Below, piece after piece: positions 1 to 5,730 of a stretch of DNA of 5,975 nt. The DNA is from DASRHY01 sp046765875 (lineage in GTDB: Bacteria > Actinomycetota > Actinomycetes > Propionibacteriales > Kribbellaceae). The DNA lies in assembly GCA_046765875.1 (NCBI GenBank), contig JBKPSJ010000069.1, positions 1-5,975 on the forward strand, written 5' to 3'. The notes beneath the pieces were generated by a model. It worked only from the letters and a program-made list of their open reading frames with translations. It had not been told where the DNA came from and did not search any database. Each line of letters starts with the position of its first letter. Position 1 is the stretch's first letter. Both the position numbers and the translations under genes were made by a program.

Positions 1-1651
1 GTTGCGGTACCGGCGTCCGCGAGTGCTCGGCCAGCCAGGTGTGCAACTCGTCGCTGCTGCGGCCGAGGTCGAGCGCACGCCGGATAGAGGTGTCGCTGAA
101 CCTGAACACGCCGGCCCCGCCGTGCGACTCGACGTCGGCCATCGCGGCCAGCTCGTCGTACGCCTGCCGGGTCAGCGGGCCGGGCGCGACCGCCGTCAGG
201 TCGGCCTGCAGCAGTATGTGGTCGACCGGGTCCGGCACCAGCGGCGCGATCGCCACCGCAAGGGCGTCCTCGTCATGCTCGTCCAGCAGCGGGCGAGCGT
301 GTCCGGCCAGGGTGCCGAGGCCGGTGAGCCCGAGCAGGGCGGCCTCGGACAGCGTCCAGCGGGCCAGGTCGTCGCGGAACGGGCCGCCGCGGCGGGGCCG
401 GTGCCAGGCGACCCAGGTGACGACCGCGTGCTCGCCGGGCGCGATTCCCTCGCCCGCGGCCGCCAGCGCTCGAAGTGTGAGTACGCGAACCTCGGGGGCC
501 AGCAGCCGCTCCAGATCCGGAGACAGCGCGTTGACCAGTCGCTCGCGTGCCGATGCGGTCGCTCCGGCGCTGTCGCGGCGCCCGACGAGTCCGATCGCCC
601 TGAGACCGGCATGCCAGGCGACGACGAGTCTTGCCCACCGGTGGGACAGGTCGAACTCGAGCCAGTCGTCATACCCGTGCGTCGGGAGCCAGAGTTCCGT
701 CGTACCCGCCTCGACCTCGGTGAGCAGCCCGGCTGCGTACGCGATCTCCAGCAGGGTCGCGGCCTGCACCTCCTCGACGCCGGCCTTCGTCGCCAGGGCG
801 CGGAGCTCGCGGAACCCGATTCCGCCGGTCCGCAGCACAGGTATGGGTTCGGCGCCGAGACGGTCGATCAACAACTCGGTCTGCCGGACCAGATCGAGAG
901 CCGCGCCGGCCGCCGCCCGGTCGGCGATCGATTGCGAGACGCTCTTGCCCTCGAGAGGCGGCGGCACCGGTCGCGTCGACGCGTGCACCCGGCCGCCGCG
1001 CAGATGCAGTCCGATCTGGCGCGGCAGCACGACGGTGCTGCCGTCCTTGGGTACGACCAGACCGCGCGCGAGCAGCCGCTCCACCGGCGTCCGGGCGGAC
1101 GCGATCGTCACCGCGCGTTCGGCCTTGTCGACCTTGCCGGTCGGCGGCCCCCAGGTCAGCTTGTCCAGCACCGCCTTCGCATCCGGTCCGGCCTCGGCGA
1201 TCAGCTTGTCCAGGTCCCCGAAATGCCGCGTTGTGACCGGACCCAGCCCGGCGGGCGTCGGCCCGAGCAACTCATGGACGGCCCGGATCGGCCGCAGGTC
1301 GTCGTCGGTACCCCAGACCAGTGCGAGTGCACGCAGTTCGTCCAGCGCCGGTACGACCGCGTCGACCGGCTGGTCGACCCCGCGTGCGAGCGTCGGCAGA
1401 TCCACCGGCTCCGGGAGAGCGGACAGCGCCTCCAGGACATCGACGGAGAACTCGTCCAGCCGGTTGACAGCCCGCGCCGCCGAACCGTGGGTCGTCGCCC
1501 GGGCGGCCAGCTGGCCGGTGTCGGCCGGCACCGGCGATGCCAGGTCCGGGCGCGACCGAACCAGCCTGGCTACTGCGTCGTCGTCCCAGCTCCGCAACGC
1601 CTCCCCGAGCGTGCGGTGCTTGGTGCGGCCGGTGGCGGTCAGCTCCCCCAC
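1..1651 (-). CDS. Helicase-associated domain protein (Rv0862c-like), C-terminus cut by window edge
   Basis: The minus strand reads as one unbroken frame of about 550 residues up to the window edge, so the C-terminus is missing. The N-terminus (TLGEALRSWDDDAVARLV, then RSRPDLASPVPADTGQLAAR) and the segment DHILLQADLTAVAPGPL at about residues 474-492 match what I remember of the actinobacterial family carrying a Helicase_C_3 (helicase conserved C-terminal) domain. I see no Walker A motif, so it is probably not a helicase itself. In mycobacteria the relative Rv0862c is about 750 residues and lies beside an XPB-type helicase (Rv0861c); such a helicase may lie just outside the left edge. A role in DNA repair is inference. 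The start is uncertain. GTG at 1651 is chosen, with AAGGGAG almost touching it. An in-frame GTG at 1723 would add 24 residues but has no Shine-Dalgarno, and a TTG lies shortly downstream. The 81-nt gap to the upstream phosphoesterase holds nothing recognisable. Confidence 0.85.
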   Translation of the reverse strand, partial: MGELTATGRTKHRTLGEALRSWDDDAVARLVRSRPDLASPVPADTGQLAARATTHGSAARAVNRLDEFSVDVLEALSALPEPVDLPTLARGVDQPVDAVVPALDELRALALVWGTDDDLRPIRAVHELLGPTPAGLGPVTTRHFGDLDKLIAEAGPDAKAVLDKLTWGPPTGKVDKAERAVTIASARTPVERLLARGLVVPKDGSTVVLPRQIGLHLRGGRVHASTRPVPPPLEGKSVSQSIADRAAAGAALDLVRQTELLIDRLGAEPIPVLRTGGIGFRELRALATKAGVEEVQAATLLEIAYAAGLLTEVEAGTTELWLPTHGYDDWLEFDLSHRWARLVVAWHAGLRAIGLVGRRDSAGATASARERLVNALSPDLERLLAPEVRVLTLRALAAAGEGIAPGEHAVVTWVAWHRPRRGGPFRDDLARWTLSEAALLGLTGLGTLAGHARPLLDEHDEDALAVAIAPLVPDPVDHILLQADLTAVAPGPLTRQAYDELAAMADVESHGGAGVFRFSDTSIRRALDLGRSSDELHTWLAEHSRTPVPQ

Positions 1652-1732
1652 ACTCCCTTCGGCATCAGCCGGTCCGATGGTGCGGTCGTCAACCCTCCAA
1701 CGGTACGGCGTACGGCCAAACACCGGGACGGC

Positions 1733-2509
1733 TCAGTGAGTGAGTTCGGCGACCAGGCAGGGTCCTTCGTCGAAGACGGCGCCGTCGATGCCGAGGACCC
1801 GGCCGTCGGCGTACAGCACCGGGGCGGTCAGCCCGGCGGGTTCGACTCCGGCCAGGTCGGCGATCGGGCTGTGCCCGTGCACGATTCGGCGGCCGCCGAG
1901 CCGGTCCAGCAGCCGGCCGGCGACGGCGGCACCGCGCCGGCCCCGGAACGCGTACCGGGAGGTCATCAGCCGCCACATCTCCCACCAGGAGGTGATGTCG
2001 TCCGAGGCCAGCAGCCGCGCTGCGGTGGCGTTGATGTCGTCGATCGTGCGACCCCACTCCAGGTACTCGATCGTGTCGGAATGCATCAGCAGGTGGTCGC
2101 CGTCGAGCGCTATGACCGGCAGGTGGCGCAACCACTCGACGTGGTCGTCGGTGAGGCGTTCCTGATCGGCGTCGCGGCCGCCGTTGAGCAGCCAGCTGCG
2201 CTCGAAGGTACGCGTCAGCAGACCGTCGTGCGGCACCTCGGCCGTACCGAACAGATGCATGCCGAGGGCAAGCACCTCGTGGTTGCCGATCAGCGCCCGG
2301 ACCGCACCCGAGCTCTGCTTCTCGAGCTTGCGTACGAGATCCACGATCGCGATCCCGTCCGGCCCGCGATCGAAGTAGTCGCCGAGGAACCACAGCCGCG
2401 CGTCGGCGCCGGCCCAGTCGCCGCCGTCGTCGGTCAGCCCGGCCTGGTGCAACGAGTCCTGCAGCTTGCCGGCGAACCCGTGGATGTCGCTGACCGCGAA
2501 CGTACGCAC
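1733..2509 (-). CDS. Calcineurin-like (PPP-type) metallophosphoesterase
   Basis: This is a 258-residue phosphoesterase with the complete two-metal active-site signature in order: DIHG (8-11), GDYFDRG (43-49), GNHE (75-78), MHSD (142-145) and HGHSP (211-215). These supply the Asp, Asn and His metal ligands and the catalytic His of the PPP/ApaH-like superfamily. The enzyme should hydrolyse phosphomonoesters, phosphoproteins or dinucleoside polyphosphates with Mn2+ or Fe2+. The substrate cannot be told from sequence. There is no signal peptide or membrane segment, so it should be cytosolic. GTG at 2509 is preferred over the in-frame ATG at 2545. It gives the usual family start (RTFAVSDIHG), follows AGGGG by 5 nt, and lies one base after the mntH stop codon. 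The ATG would lie inside mntH and add 12 unconserved residues. The layout implies co-transcription and translational coupling with mntH. Confidence 0.9.
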   Translation of the reverse strand: MRTFAVSDIHGFAGKLQDSLHQAGLTDDGGDWAGADARLWFLGDYFDRGPDGIAIVDLVRKLEKQSSGAVRALIGNHEVLALGMHLFGTAEVPHDGLLTRTFERSWLLNGGRDADQERLTDDHVEWLRHLPVIALDGDHLLMHSDTIEYLEWGRTIDDINATAARLLASDDITSWWEMWRLMTSRYAFRGRRGAAVAGRLLDRLGGRRIVHGHSPIADLAGVEPAGLTAPVLYADGRVLGIDGAVFDEGPCLVAELTH

Positions 2510-2510
2510 C

Positions 2511-3746
2511 TCAGCCCCTGACCGTGAGCACGATGAGTACGACATTCAGCACGCTGATCGCCGAGGCCACGAACACGGCCAGCGCCGTCGTCGTCCAGCG
2601 ATTCACCAGATCGTGCATCACTCCGGTCGAAGCCGTCAGCCGCACCAGCGGCCACAACGCGCACGGGATACCGAAGCTCAGCACCACCTGCGACACGACC
2701 AGTGCCCGGCTCGGTTCGATGCCGATGGCAAGGATCGCCAGCGCGGGCACCAGCGTCACCAGCCGGCGTATCGGCAACGGCACCCTGCGGCGCCAGAAGC
2801 CCTCGAGGATCACCGAACCGGCGTACGTACCGACCGACGACGACGCGAACCCGCTGGCCAGCAAGGCGAGGGCGAACAGCAGTGCCGGTGCATCGCCGAG
2901 CCGGTCGCCGATGGCGCCGTGCGCGTCGAACAAGGACTCGGCACCGCTGCTGGACAGCGCGGCCGCGGCGACCACGACCATGGCCAGGTTGACCGCACCG
3001 GCCAGCGCCATCGCGATCGTGACGTCCAGCCGGGTCGCGCGGAGCACCTGGTGCTTGCCGGCGTGCGACTCCAATGTGTGCCCGTGCCGGTCCGTGACCA
3101 GCGCGCCGTGCAGCCAGATCGCGTGCGGCATCACGGTCGCGCCGAGCATCCCGGCCGCGAGGATGAGCGAGTCGGTGCCGTCGAGCCGCGGCGCCAGCCC
3201 GCCGAGTACGCCGCTCGCGGACGGTTCGGACTGGACGGTGCTGACGACGAACCCGAGCAGCACGACCGCGAGCAGCCCTACGATGGCCGCCTCGAACGGA
3301 CGCTGCCCGCGCCGTGACTGGTACACCAGCAGGCCGAACGACACCAGCCCGGTCAGCACGCCGCCGAGCAGCAATGGCAGACCGAACAGCAACTGCAGCG
3401 CGATGGCACCGCCGACAACCTCGGCGAGGTCCGTCGCGATCGCCACCAACTCGGCCTGGACCCACAGCCCGTACGACGTACTGCGGCGGAACCGTTCGCG
3501 GCACAGCTGCGGCAGCGTGCGGCCGGTGGCGATCGAGGCCTTGGCGGCGAGGTACTGCACCAGCACGGCCATCAGGTTGGCGCCGGCGACAACCCAGCAC
3601 AGCAGGTACCCGTACGACGAGCCGGCCGCGATGTTGGTGGCGAAGTTGCCCGGATCGACGTAGGCGACGGCGGCGACGAACGCCGGGCCGAGCAGTACGA
3701 ACCCGCTGCGGCTGAGCCGTCGTTGCAGCGGTGCGGGTGCGTACAT
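2511..3746 (-). CDS. mntH: NRAMP-family Mn2+/Fe2+ transporter (MntH)
   Basis: This is a 411-residue integral membrane protein, close to the usual MntH length. TM1 carries the metal-binding DPGN (31-34) in YVDPGNFATN. TM3 carries conserved D106 and E109. TM6 carries GATVMPH (202-208), where M206 is the selectivity methionine of the family, followed by H213. Later landmarks are SGFASSSVGTYAGSVILEGF in the TM8 region and SQVVLSFGIP in the TM10 region. The last hydrophobic segment ends at the C-terminus, which fits the 11-TM bacterial form. By family knowledge it imports Mn2+ (and Fe2+) with protons across the cytoplasmic membrane. ATG at 3746 starts MYAPAPLQ, about 15 residues before TM1, with no Shine-Dalgarno in front; leaderless translation is possible. 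The phosphoesterase follows after 1 nt. No MntR, IdeR or riboswitch signature was recognised in the 81 nt upstream. Confidence 0.95.
   Translation of the reverse strand: MYAPAPLQRRLSRSGFVLLGPAFVAAVAYVDPGNFATNIAAGSSYGYLLCWVVAGANLMAVLVQYLAAKASIATGRTLPQLCRERFRRSTSYGLWVQAELVAIATDLAEVVGGAIALQLLFGLPLLLGGVLTGLVSFGLLVYQSRRGQRPFEAAIVGLLAVVLLGFVVSTVQSEPSASGVLGGLAPRLDGTDSLILAAGMLGATVMPHAIWLHGALVTDRHGHTLESHAGKHQVLRATRLDVTIAMALAGAVNLAMVVVAAAALSSSGAESLFDAHGAIGDRLGDAPALLFALALLASGFASSSVGTYAGSVILEGFWRRRVPLPIRRLVTLVPALAILAIGIEPSRALVVSQVVLSFGIPCALWPLVRLTASTGVMHDLVNRWTTTALAVFVASAISVLNVVLIVLTVRG
2515..2519 (-). promoter_or_regulatory. Shine-Dalgarno of the phosphoesterase, inside the 3' end of mntH
   Basis: AGGGG on the minus strand lies 5 nt before the GTG at 2509 and overlaps the last codons of mntH, whose TGA is at 2511-2513. 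This is what decides the phosphoesterase start. It suggests that ribosomes finishing mntH re-initiate on the next gene. Confidence 0.65.
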
Positions 3747-3752
3747 CTACAC

Positions 3753-3758
3753 AGTGTG
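3753..3758 (-). promoter_or_regulatory. Possible -10 element for a leaderless mntH transcript
   Basis: CACACT lies exactly 6 nt before the mntH ATG, and no Shine-Dalgarno is present. A -10 hexamer followed by 6 nt and a start codon is the geometry of leaderless actinobacterial promoters. The hexamer keeps A at position 2 and T at position 6 of TAnnnT but has C at position 1. No convincing -35 was seen 17-18 nt upstream. The assignment is tentative. Confidence 0.25.
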
Positions 3759-3796
3759 GCAGCAACCCGGCCGGTGTTGCTGTGCCGACCTGTCAG

Positions 3797-3835
3797 GGTT
3801 GTCAGCGAAGGTTGTCAGCGATGGTTGTCAGCGAT
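3797..3835. repeat. Three tandem 13-bp repeats between the Mrr-like gene and mntH
   Basis: Three head-to-tail copies occupy 3797-3809, 3810-3822 and 3823-3835. The plus-strand unit is GGTTGTCAGCGAW. Copies 2 and 3 are identical; copy 1 differs only in its last base. A further TGTCAG at 3791-3796 lies just outside the array and out of register. On the minus strand each copy carries CGCTGACAACC. The right-most copy supplies the last sense codon and the TGA of the Mrr-like gene. The array ends about 50 nt upstream of the mntH start, so it could also be a binding site for a regulator of mntH. Confidence 0.85.
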
Positions 3836-4955
3836 GGGGACGGTGGATCTTGCGCGGGTCGGCCTCGGCGAAGTCGAGCACCGGGGTGACCGGGTACAGG
3901 CGTTCCGGCCGCGGCGACACGTTCGCGCGGAGCTGATCGCGGGCGCACCGGGCCGGGTCGCCCTTGTCGAGCTCGAGTGCGGTGAACTGCAGCGGCGTCG
4001 TGCTCAGGCTGATCAGGCAGGGACGGATCGGCCGATTCGTTCGCGTGTCGACACTCTCGACGACGCCGTTGAACACGACGGTGTCGATCACGGCGTACCG
4101 GTCGCTGCCGACGACGGCGTGGACGGCCCGCAACGCGATCTGCGCGATCAGCCGCTGGTAGCCACGCAGCCGATCCCCGTCCGACCAGTGCTTGGTCTCG
4201 ACGAAGTCGCGACCGGCGTCGTAACTGAACGACTTCTCCTGCGGCATCACATCCAACGGCGGCAGCTGCCACTCCAGCGCCAGCAGCCCGGTCTCGGGCA
4301 GGTAACCGGCCCGGCGTTGGGTCGGCAGCCCGTCGGGGTCGCGGAGCTCGTCGATCACCTGCTGGAAGTACCGGCTGACGGCCTTGCGCTCGCGGTTGCG
4401 CAACGCGGTGACGAACCGGTCGATATTGAGGTGCTGCTCGCGGGTGCGCGCCACCAGTTCGGCCTGGGCCTGCTTGATCTGCCGGACGCGCTTCTTGCGC
4501 GCGGCCTCGGTGGCCTCATAGTTCTCGACCGCCATCGAGAAGATCCGCGCCGCCTGTGCGCGCTGTTTGGCGTACGCGCCGCCGCCGGTCAGCTTGCCGA
4601 GACCCTTGAGCGTGGGCGGGGCGTAGTGGTCCCACTCGGGCGCGGGCCGTGCCTCGGCGTCCCGGGGGTCGACCTCGGGCCCCTTCGGGAACGGCTGCTT
4701 GAGCGCCTCCATGTCGATCCCGGTCGCGGGATGCTGGAGGTAGTCGGTCAGGATGCCGTCGAGCTCACCCTGCCGGGCGACCACGGCGGCGGTCTTGTCC
4801 GCCGCCTCCTGGGCACGTTTCTGCCGGTACCGGGGCCGGTGCCGCTTGCCGTACGCCTTGACCGCGTCGGATGCCAGGGCGGCCAGCGTCGGGGGCTCGG
4901 CGGGCGATGTATAGGGATGACCGGGAACGGCACCGGGGGTGGATGTCTGCGCCAT
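3828..4955 (-). CDS. Mrr-type restriction-endonuclease-like protein apparently lacking its nuclease domain
   Basis: This is a 375-residue soluble protein. In order it has a proline-rich N-terminus (1-23), a basic stretch YGKRHRPRYRQKR (35-47), a linker with WDHYAPP (108-114), a charged probable coiled coil (about 127-203), and a mixed alpha/beta region with VESVDTRTNRPIRPCLISL (299-317). It ends DFAEADPRKIHRPHR. From memory, this arrangement matches the N-terminal half of actinobacterial proteins annotated as restriction endonuclease or restriction system protein. In those proteins a phrase like FEKADPRxID leads into a C-terminal Mrr_cat PD-(D/E)XK domain with a QAK motif. Here no QAK, D-G-G-V-D or other nuclease motif appears, and only 81 nt remain before mntH, so no shifted frame could encode the domain. 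It may be a truncated remnant or a stand-alone partner protein. ATG at 4955 is well supported by GGAGGGAG. Any restriction function is inference. Confidence 0.75.
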   Translation of the reverse strand: MAQTSTPGAVPGHPYTSPAEPPTLAALASDAVKAYGKRHRPRYRQKRAQEAADKTAAVVARQGELDGILTDYLQHPATGIDMEALKQPFPKGPEVDPRDAEARPAPEWDHYAPPTLKGLGKLTGGGAYAKQRAQAARIFSMAVENYEATEAARKKRVRQIKQAQAELVARTREQHLNIDRFVTALRNRERKAVSRYFQQVIDELRDPDGLPTQRRAGYLPETGLLALEWQLPPLDVMPQEKSFSYDAGRDFVETKHWSDGDRLRGYQRLIAQIALRAVHAVVGSDRYAVIDTVVFNGVVESVDTRTNRPIRPCLISLSTTPLQFTALELDKGDPARCARDQLRANVSPRPERLYPVTPVLDFAEADPRKIHRPHR

Positions 4956-4961
4956 CGTGCG

Positions 4962-4969
4962 CTCCCTCC
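4962..4969 (-). promoter_or_regulatory. Shine-Dalgarno of the Mrr-like gene
   Basis: GGAGGGAG on the minus strand ends 6 nt before the ATG at 4955. It is the strongest ribosome-binding site in the window. It fixes the start and shows that this gene is equipped for translation despite its apparent truncation. Confidence 0.7.
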
Positions 4970-4973
4970 ACTG

Positions 4974-5000
4974 GGGCCGGTAGCAGGTTCACCGCGGCCC
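4974..5000. other. GC-rich hairpin in the leader of the Mrr-like gene
   Basis: GGGCC (4974-4978) can pair with GGCCC (4996-5000). GGT (4979-4981) can pair with ACC (4991-4993), leaving a GC bulge and a 9-nt loop. In the transcript this stem would sit just upstream of the Shine-Dalgarno (4962-4969). No U-tract follows in either direction, so it is not a convincing terminator. In DNA of this composition such stems arise easily by chance. Confidence 0.3.
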
Positions 5001-5010
5001 GGCCACAGAG

Positions 5011-5046
5011 TGTCACGGAGTAGCCATTCCGAGACTTATTGTGACA
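5011..5046. promoter_or_regulatory. Inverted repeat TGTCAC-N24-GTGACA over the Mrr-like gene promoter region
   Basis: TGTCAC (5011-5016) and GTGACA (5041-5046) are exact reverse complements separated by 24 bp. A smaller imperfect dyad, GGAGT-AGCC-ATTCC (5017-5030), lies between them. The right arm overlaps the candidate -10 hexamer and the left arm lies in the leader. This placement would suit a repressor site. No regulator family is identified, and the arms are short. Confidence 0.35.
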
Positions 5047-5068
5047 GCAAATATCCCATTTTGGTCAA
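5038..5068 (-). promoter_or_regulatory. Candidate promoter of the Mrr-like gene
   Basis: On the minus strand TTGACC (5068-5063) resembles a -35 element. After a rather long 19-nt spacer, CACAAT (5043-5038) resembles a -10 element. Transcription would begin near 5031, leaving a leader of about 75 nt. The surrounding 5031-5070 is the most AT-rich stretch of the window, which supports a promoter here more than the exact hexamers do. Confidence 0.4.
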
Positions 5069-5094
5069 CCACCGCGTTTCAACTGGCGAGACGT

Positions 5095-5718
5095 CTAAGC
5101 CCAGGACCACTGGATCGTGAGCGCGACCTCGACGGATTGCCGGCCCGGCTCCACGCCGAAGTCCAGCGGTGCGAGGCTGACCTTGCTGTCCGGTGCGACC
5201 GGCAGGCCGATCGGTCCAGGCAGTGGGCTCTCCTCGATGGCTTCGAGCTGGCCCAGCGCCCGTCCGGCCAGCCGGGCCAGGTGTCCGGCGCGGTCGCGTG
5301 CGTCCTCGAACGCCGCCTCCCGGGCCCGGACCGCCAGGCCGGCCTTGTCGGACACGTCGAAGCCGACCTGGTCGACGGTCAGATCATTGCCAGCGGCATC
5401 GACGGCGGCGGTCAGCAGCCGGCCGAACCCGTCCAGGTCCTTGGTCGCCACCGAGATCGAGTGTGACGCCCGGTACGTCTCGCCCCCCTTCGGCTCGGCC
5501 GTATACGCCGGGAAGACCTGGACGCCGCCGGCGTGGATGTCGCCCTCCTCGATGCCCTGGGCGCGCAGCGCGGCGATCACCGCCGCGGTCTTGACCCCGA
5601 CGTGGTCGACGGCGGCGGCGACGTCCTCGGTCTCATGGCCGACGCCGAAGGTGACGCGGAGCAGATCGGCGGGTGCGGCGGCCGACCCGGCGCCGGTGAC
5701 GGTGATCCCGGAATCCAT
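5095..5718 (-). CDS. SIMPL-domain (DUF541) protein, apparently cytosolic
   Basis: This is a 207-residue protein that opens with the family's first beta strand, GITVTGAGSAAAPADLLRVT (4-23). It continues with GIEEGDIHAGGVQVFPAY (55-72), a second strand-helix repeat (YRASHSISVATKDLDGFGRL, 82-101), a long basic helix with EAAFEDARDRAGHLARLAG (134-152), and a C-terminal strand, QSVEVALTIQW (194-204). This is the typical SIMPL/DUF541 order, and the length is a little below the usual 220-250 because there is no signal peptide. Many family members (for example the E. coli YggE type) are exported or periplasmic; this one should remain in the cytosol. The biochemical role of the family is unclear. ATG at 5718 lies 12 nt after the MFS transporter stop with no Shine-Dalgarno, so either coupling to that gene or a leaderless start is possible. 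TAG at 5095-5097 ends it, beside a small AGACGTCT palindrome. Confidence 0.88.
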   Translation of the reverse strand: MDSGITVTGAGSAAAPADLLRVTFGVGHETEDVAAAVDHVGVKTAAVIAALRAQGIEEGDIHAGGVQVFPAYTAEPKGGETYRASHSISVATKDLDGFGRLLTAAVDAAGNDLTVDQVGFDVSDKAGLAVRAREAAFEDARDRAGHLARLAGRALGQLEAIEESPLPGPIGLPVAPDSKVSLAPLDFGVEPGRQSVEVALTIQWSWA

Positions 5719-5724
5719 CGGGCA

Positions 5725-5730
5725 AGTGTG
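5725..5730 (-). promoter_or_regulatory. Possible -10 element for a leaderless SIMPL transcript
   Basis: CACACT lies exactly 6 nt before the SIMPL-gene ATG, immediately after the TGA of the MFS gene. The hexamer and spacing are the same as before mntH, and this gene also lacks a Shine-Dalgarno. No good -35 was found. Read-through from the MFS gene with reinitiation is an equally good explanation. Confidence 0.22.

Noticed and set aside
1700..1716. A hairpin or operator in the GTACGGCGTAC sequence between the phosphoesterase and helicase-associated genes
   Set aside because: The arms are only 4 bp, and GTAC-containing words recur throughout the window, so chance is sufficient explanation.
2..2521. 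An 839-residue open frame on the plus strand
   Set aside because: It lies antisense to the helicase-associated and phosphoesterase genes, both of which have recognisable family motifs. Its translation is Arg/Gln/Val/Asp-rich low-complexity sequence typical of antisense shadows in GC-rich DNA.
1733..2545. Starting the phosphoesterase at the ATG at 2545
   Set aside because: It would overlap mntH by 35 nt and add 12 residues not typical of the family. GTG at 2509 has a spaced Shine-Dalgarno and the canonical N-terminus.
2434..3765. A 443-residue minus-strand frame overlapping mntH
   Set aside because: It is an Arg-rich frame-shifted reading of mntH with no membrane segments. The mntH frame carries the DPGN and MPH motifs.
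3747..3827. A manganese riboswitch or an MntR/IdeR box upstream of mntH
   Set aside because: The gap is too short for a yybP-ykoY element, and none of its conserved sequence is visible. No TTAGGTTAG-like IdeR palindrome is present.
5089..5102. A terminator after the SIMPL gene
   Set aside because: Only a bulged CTGGGC/GCCAG pairing around the AGACGTCT palindrome can be drawn, and no U-tract follows.
3723..5120. A 465-residue open frame on the plus strand opposite the Mrr-like gene
   Set aside because: It runs through the tandem repeat and the AT-rich promoter region and has no ribosome-binding site or family motif. The minus-strand frame has a strong Shine-Dalgarno and coherent domain structure.
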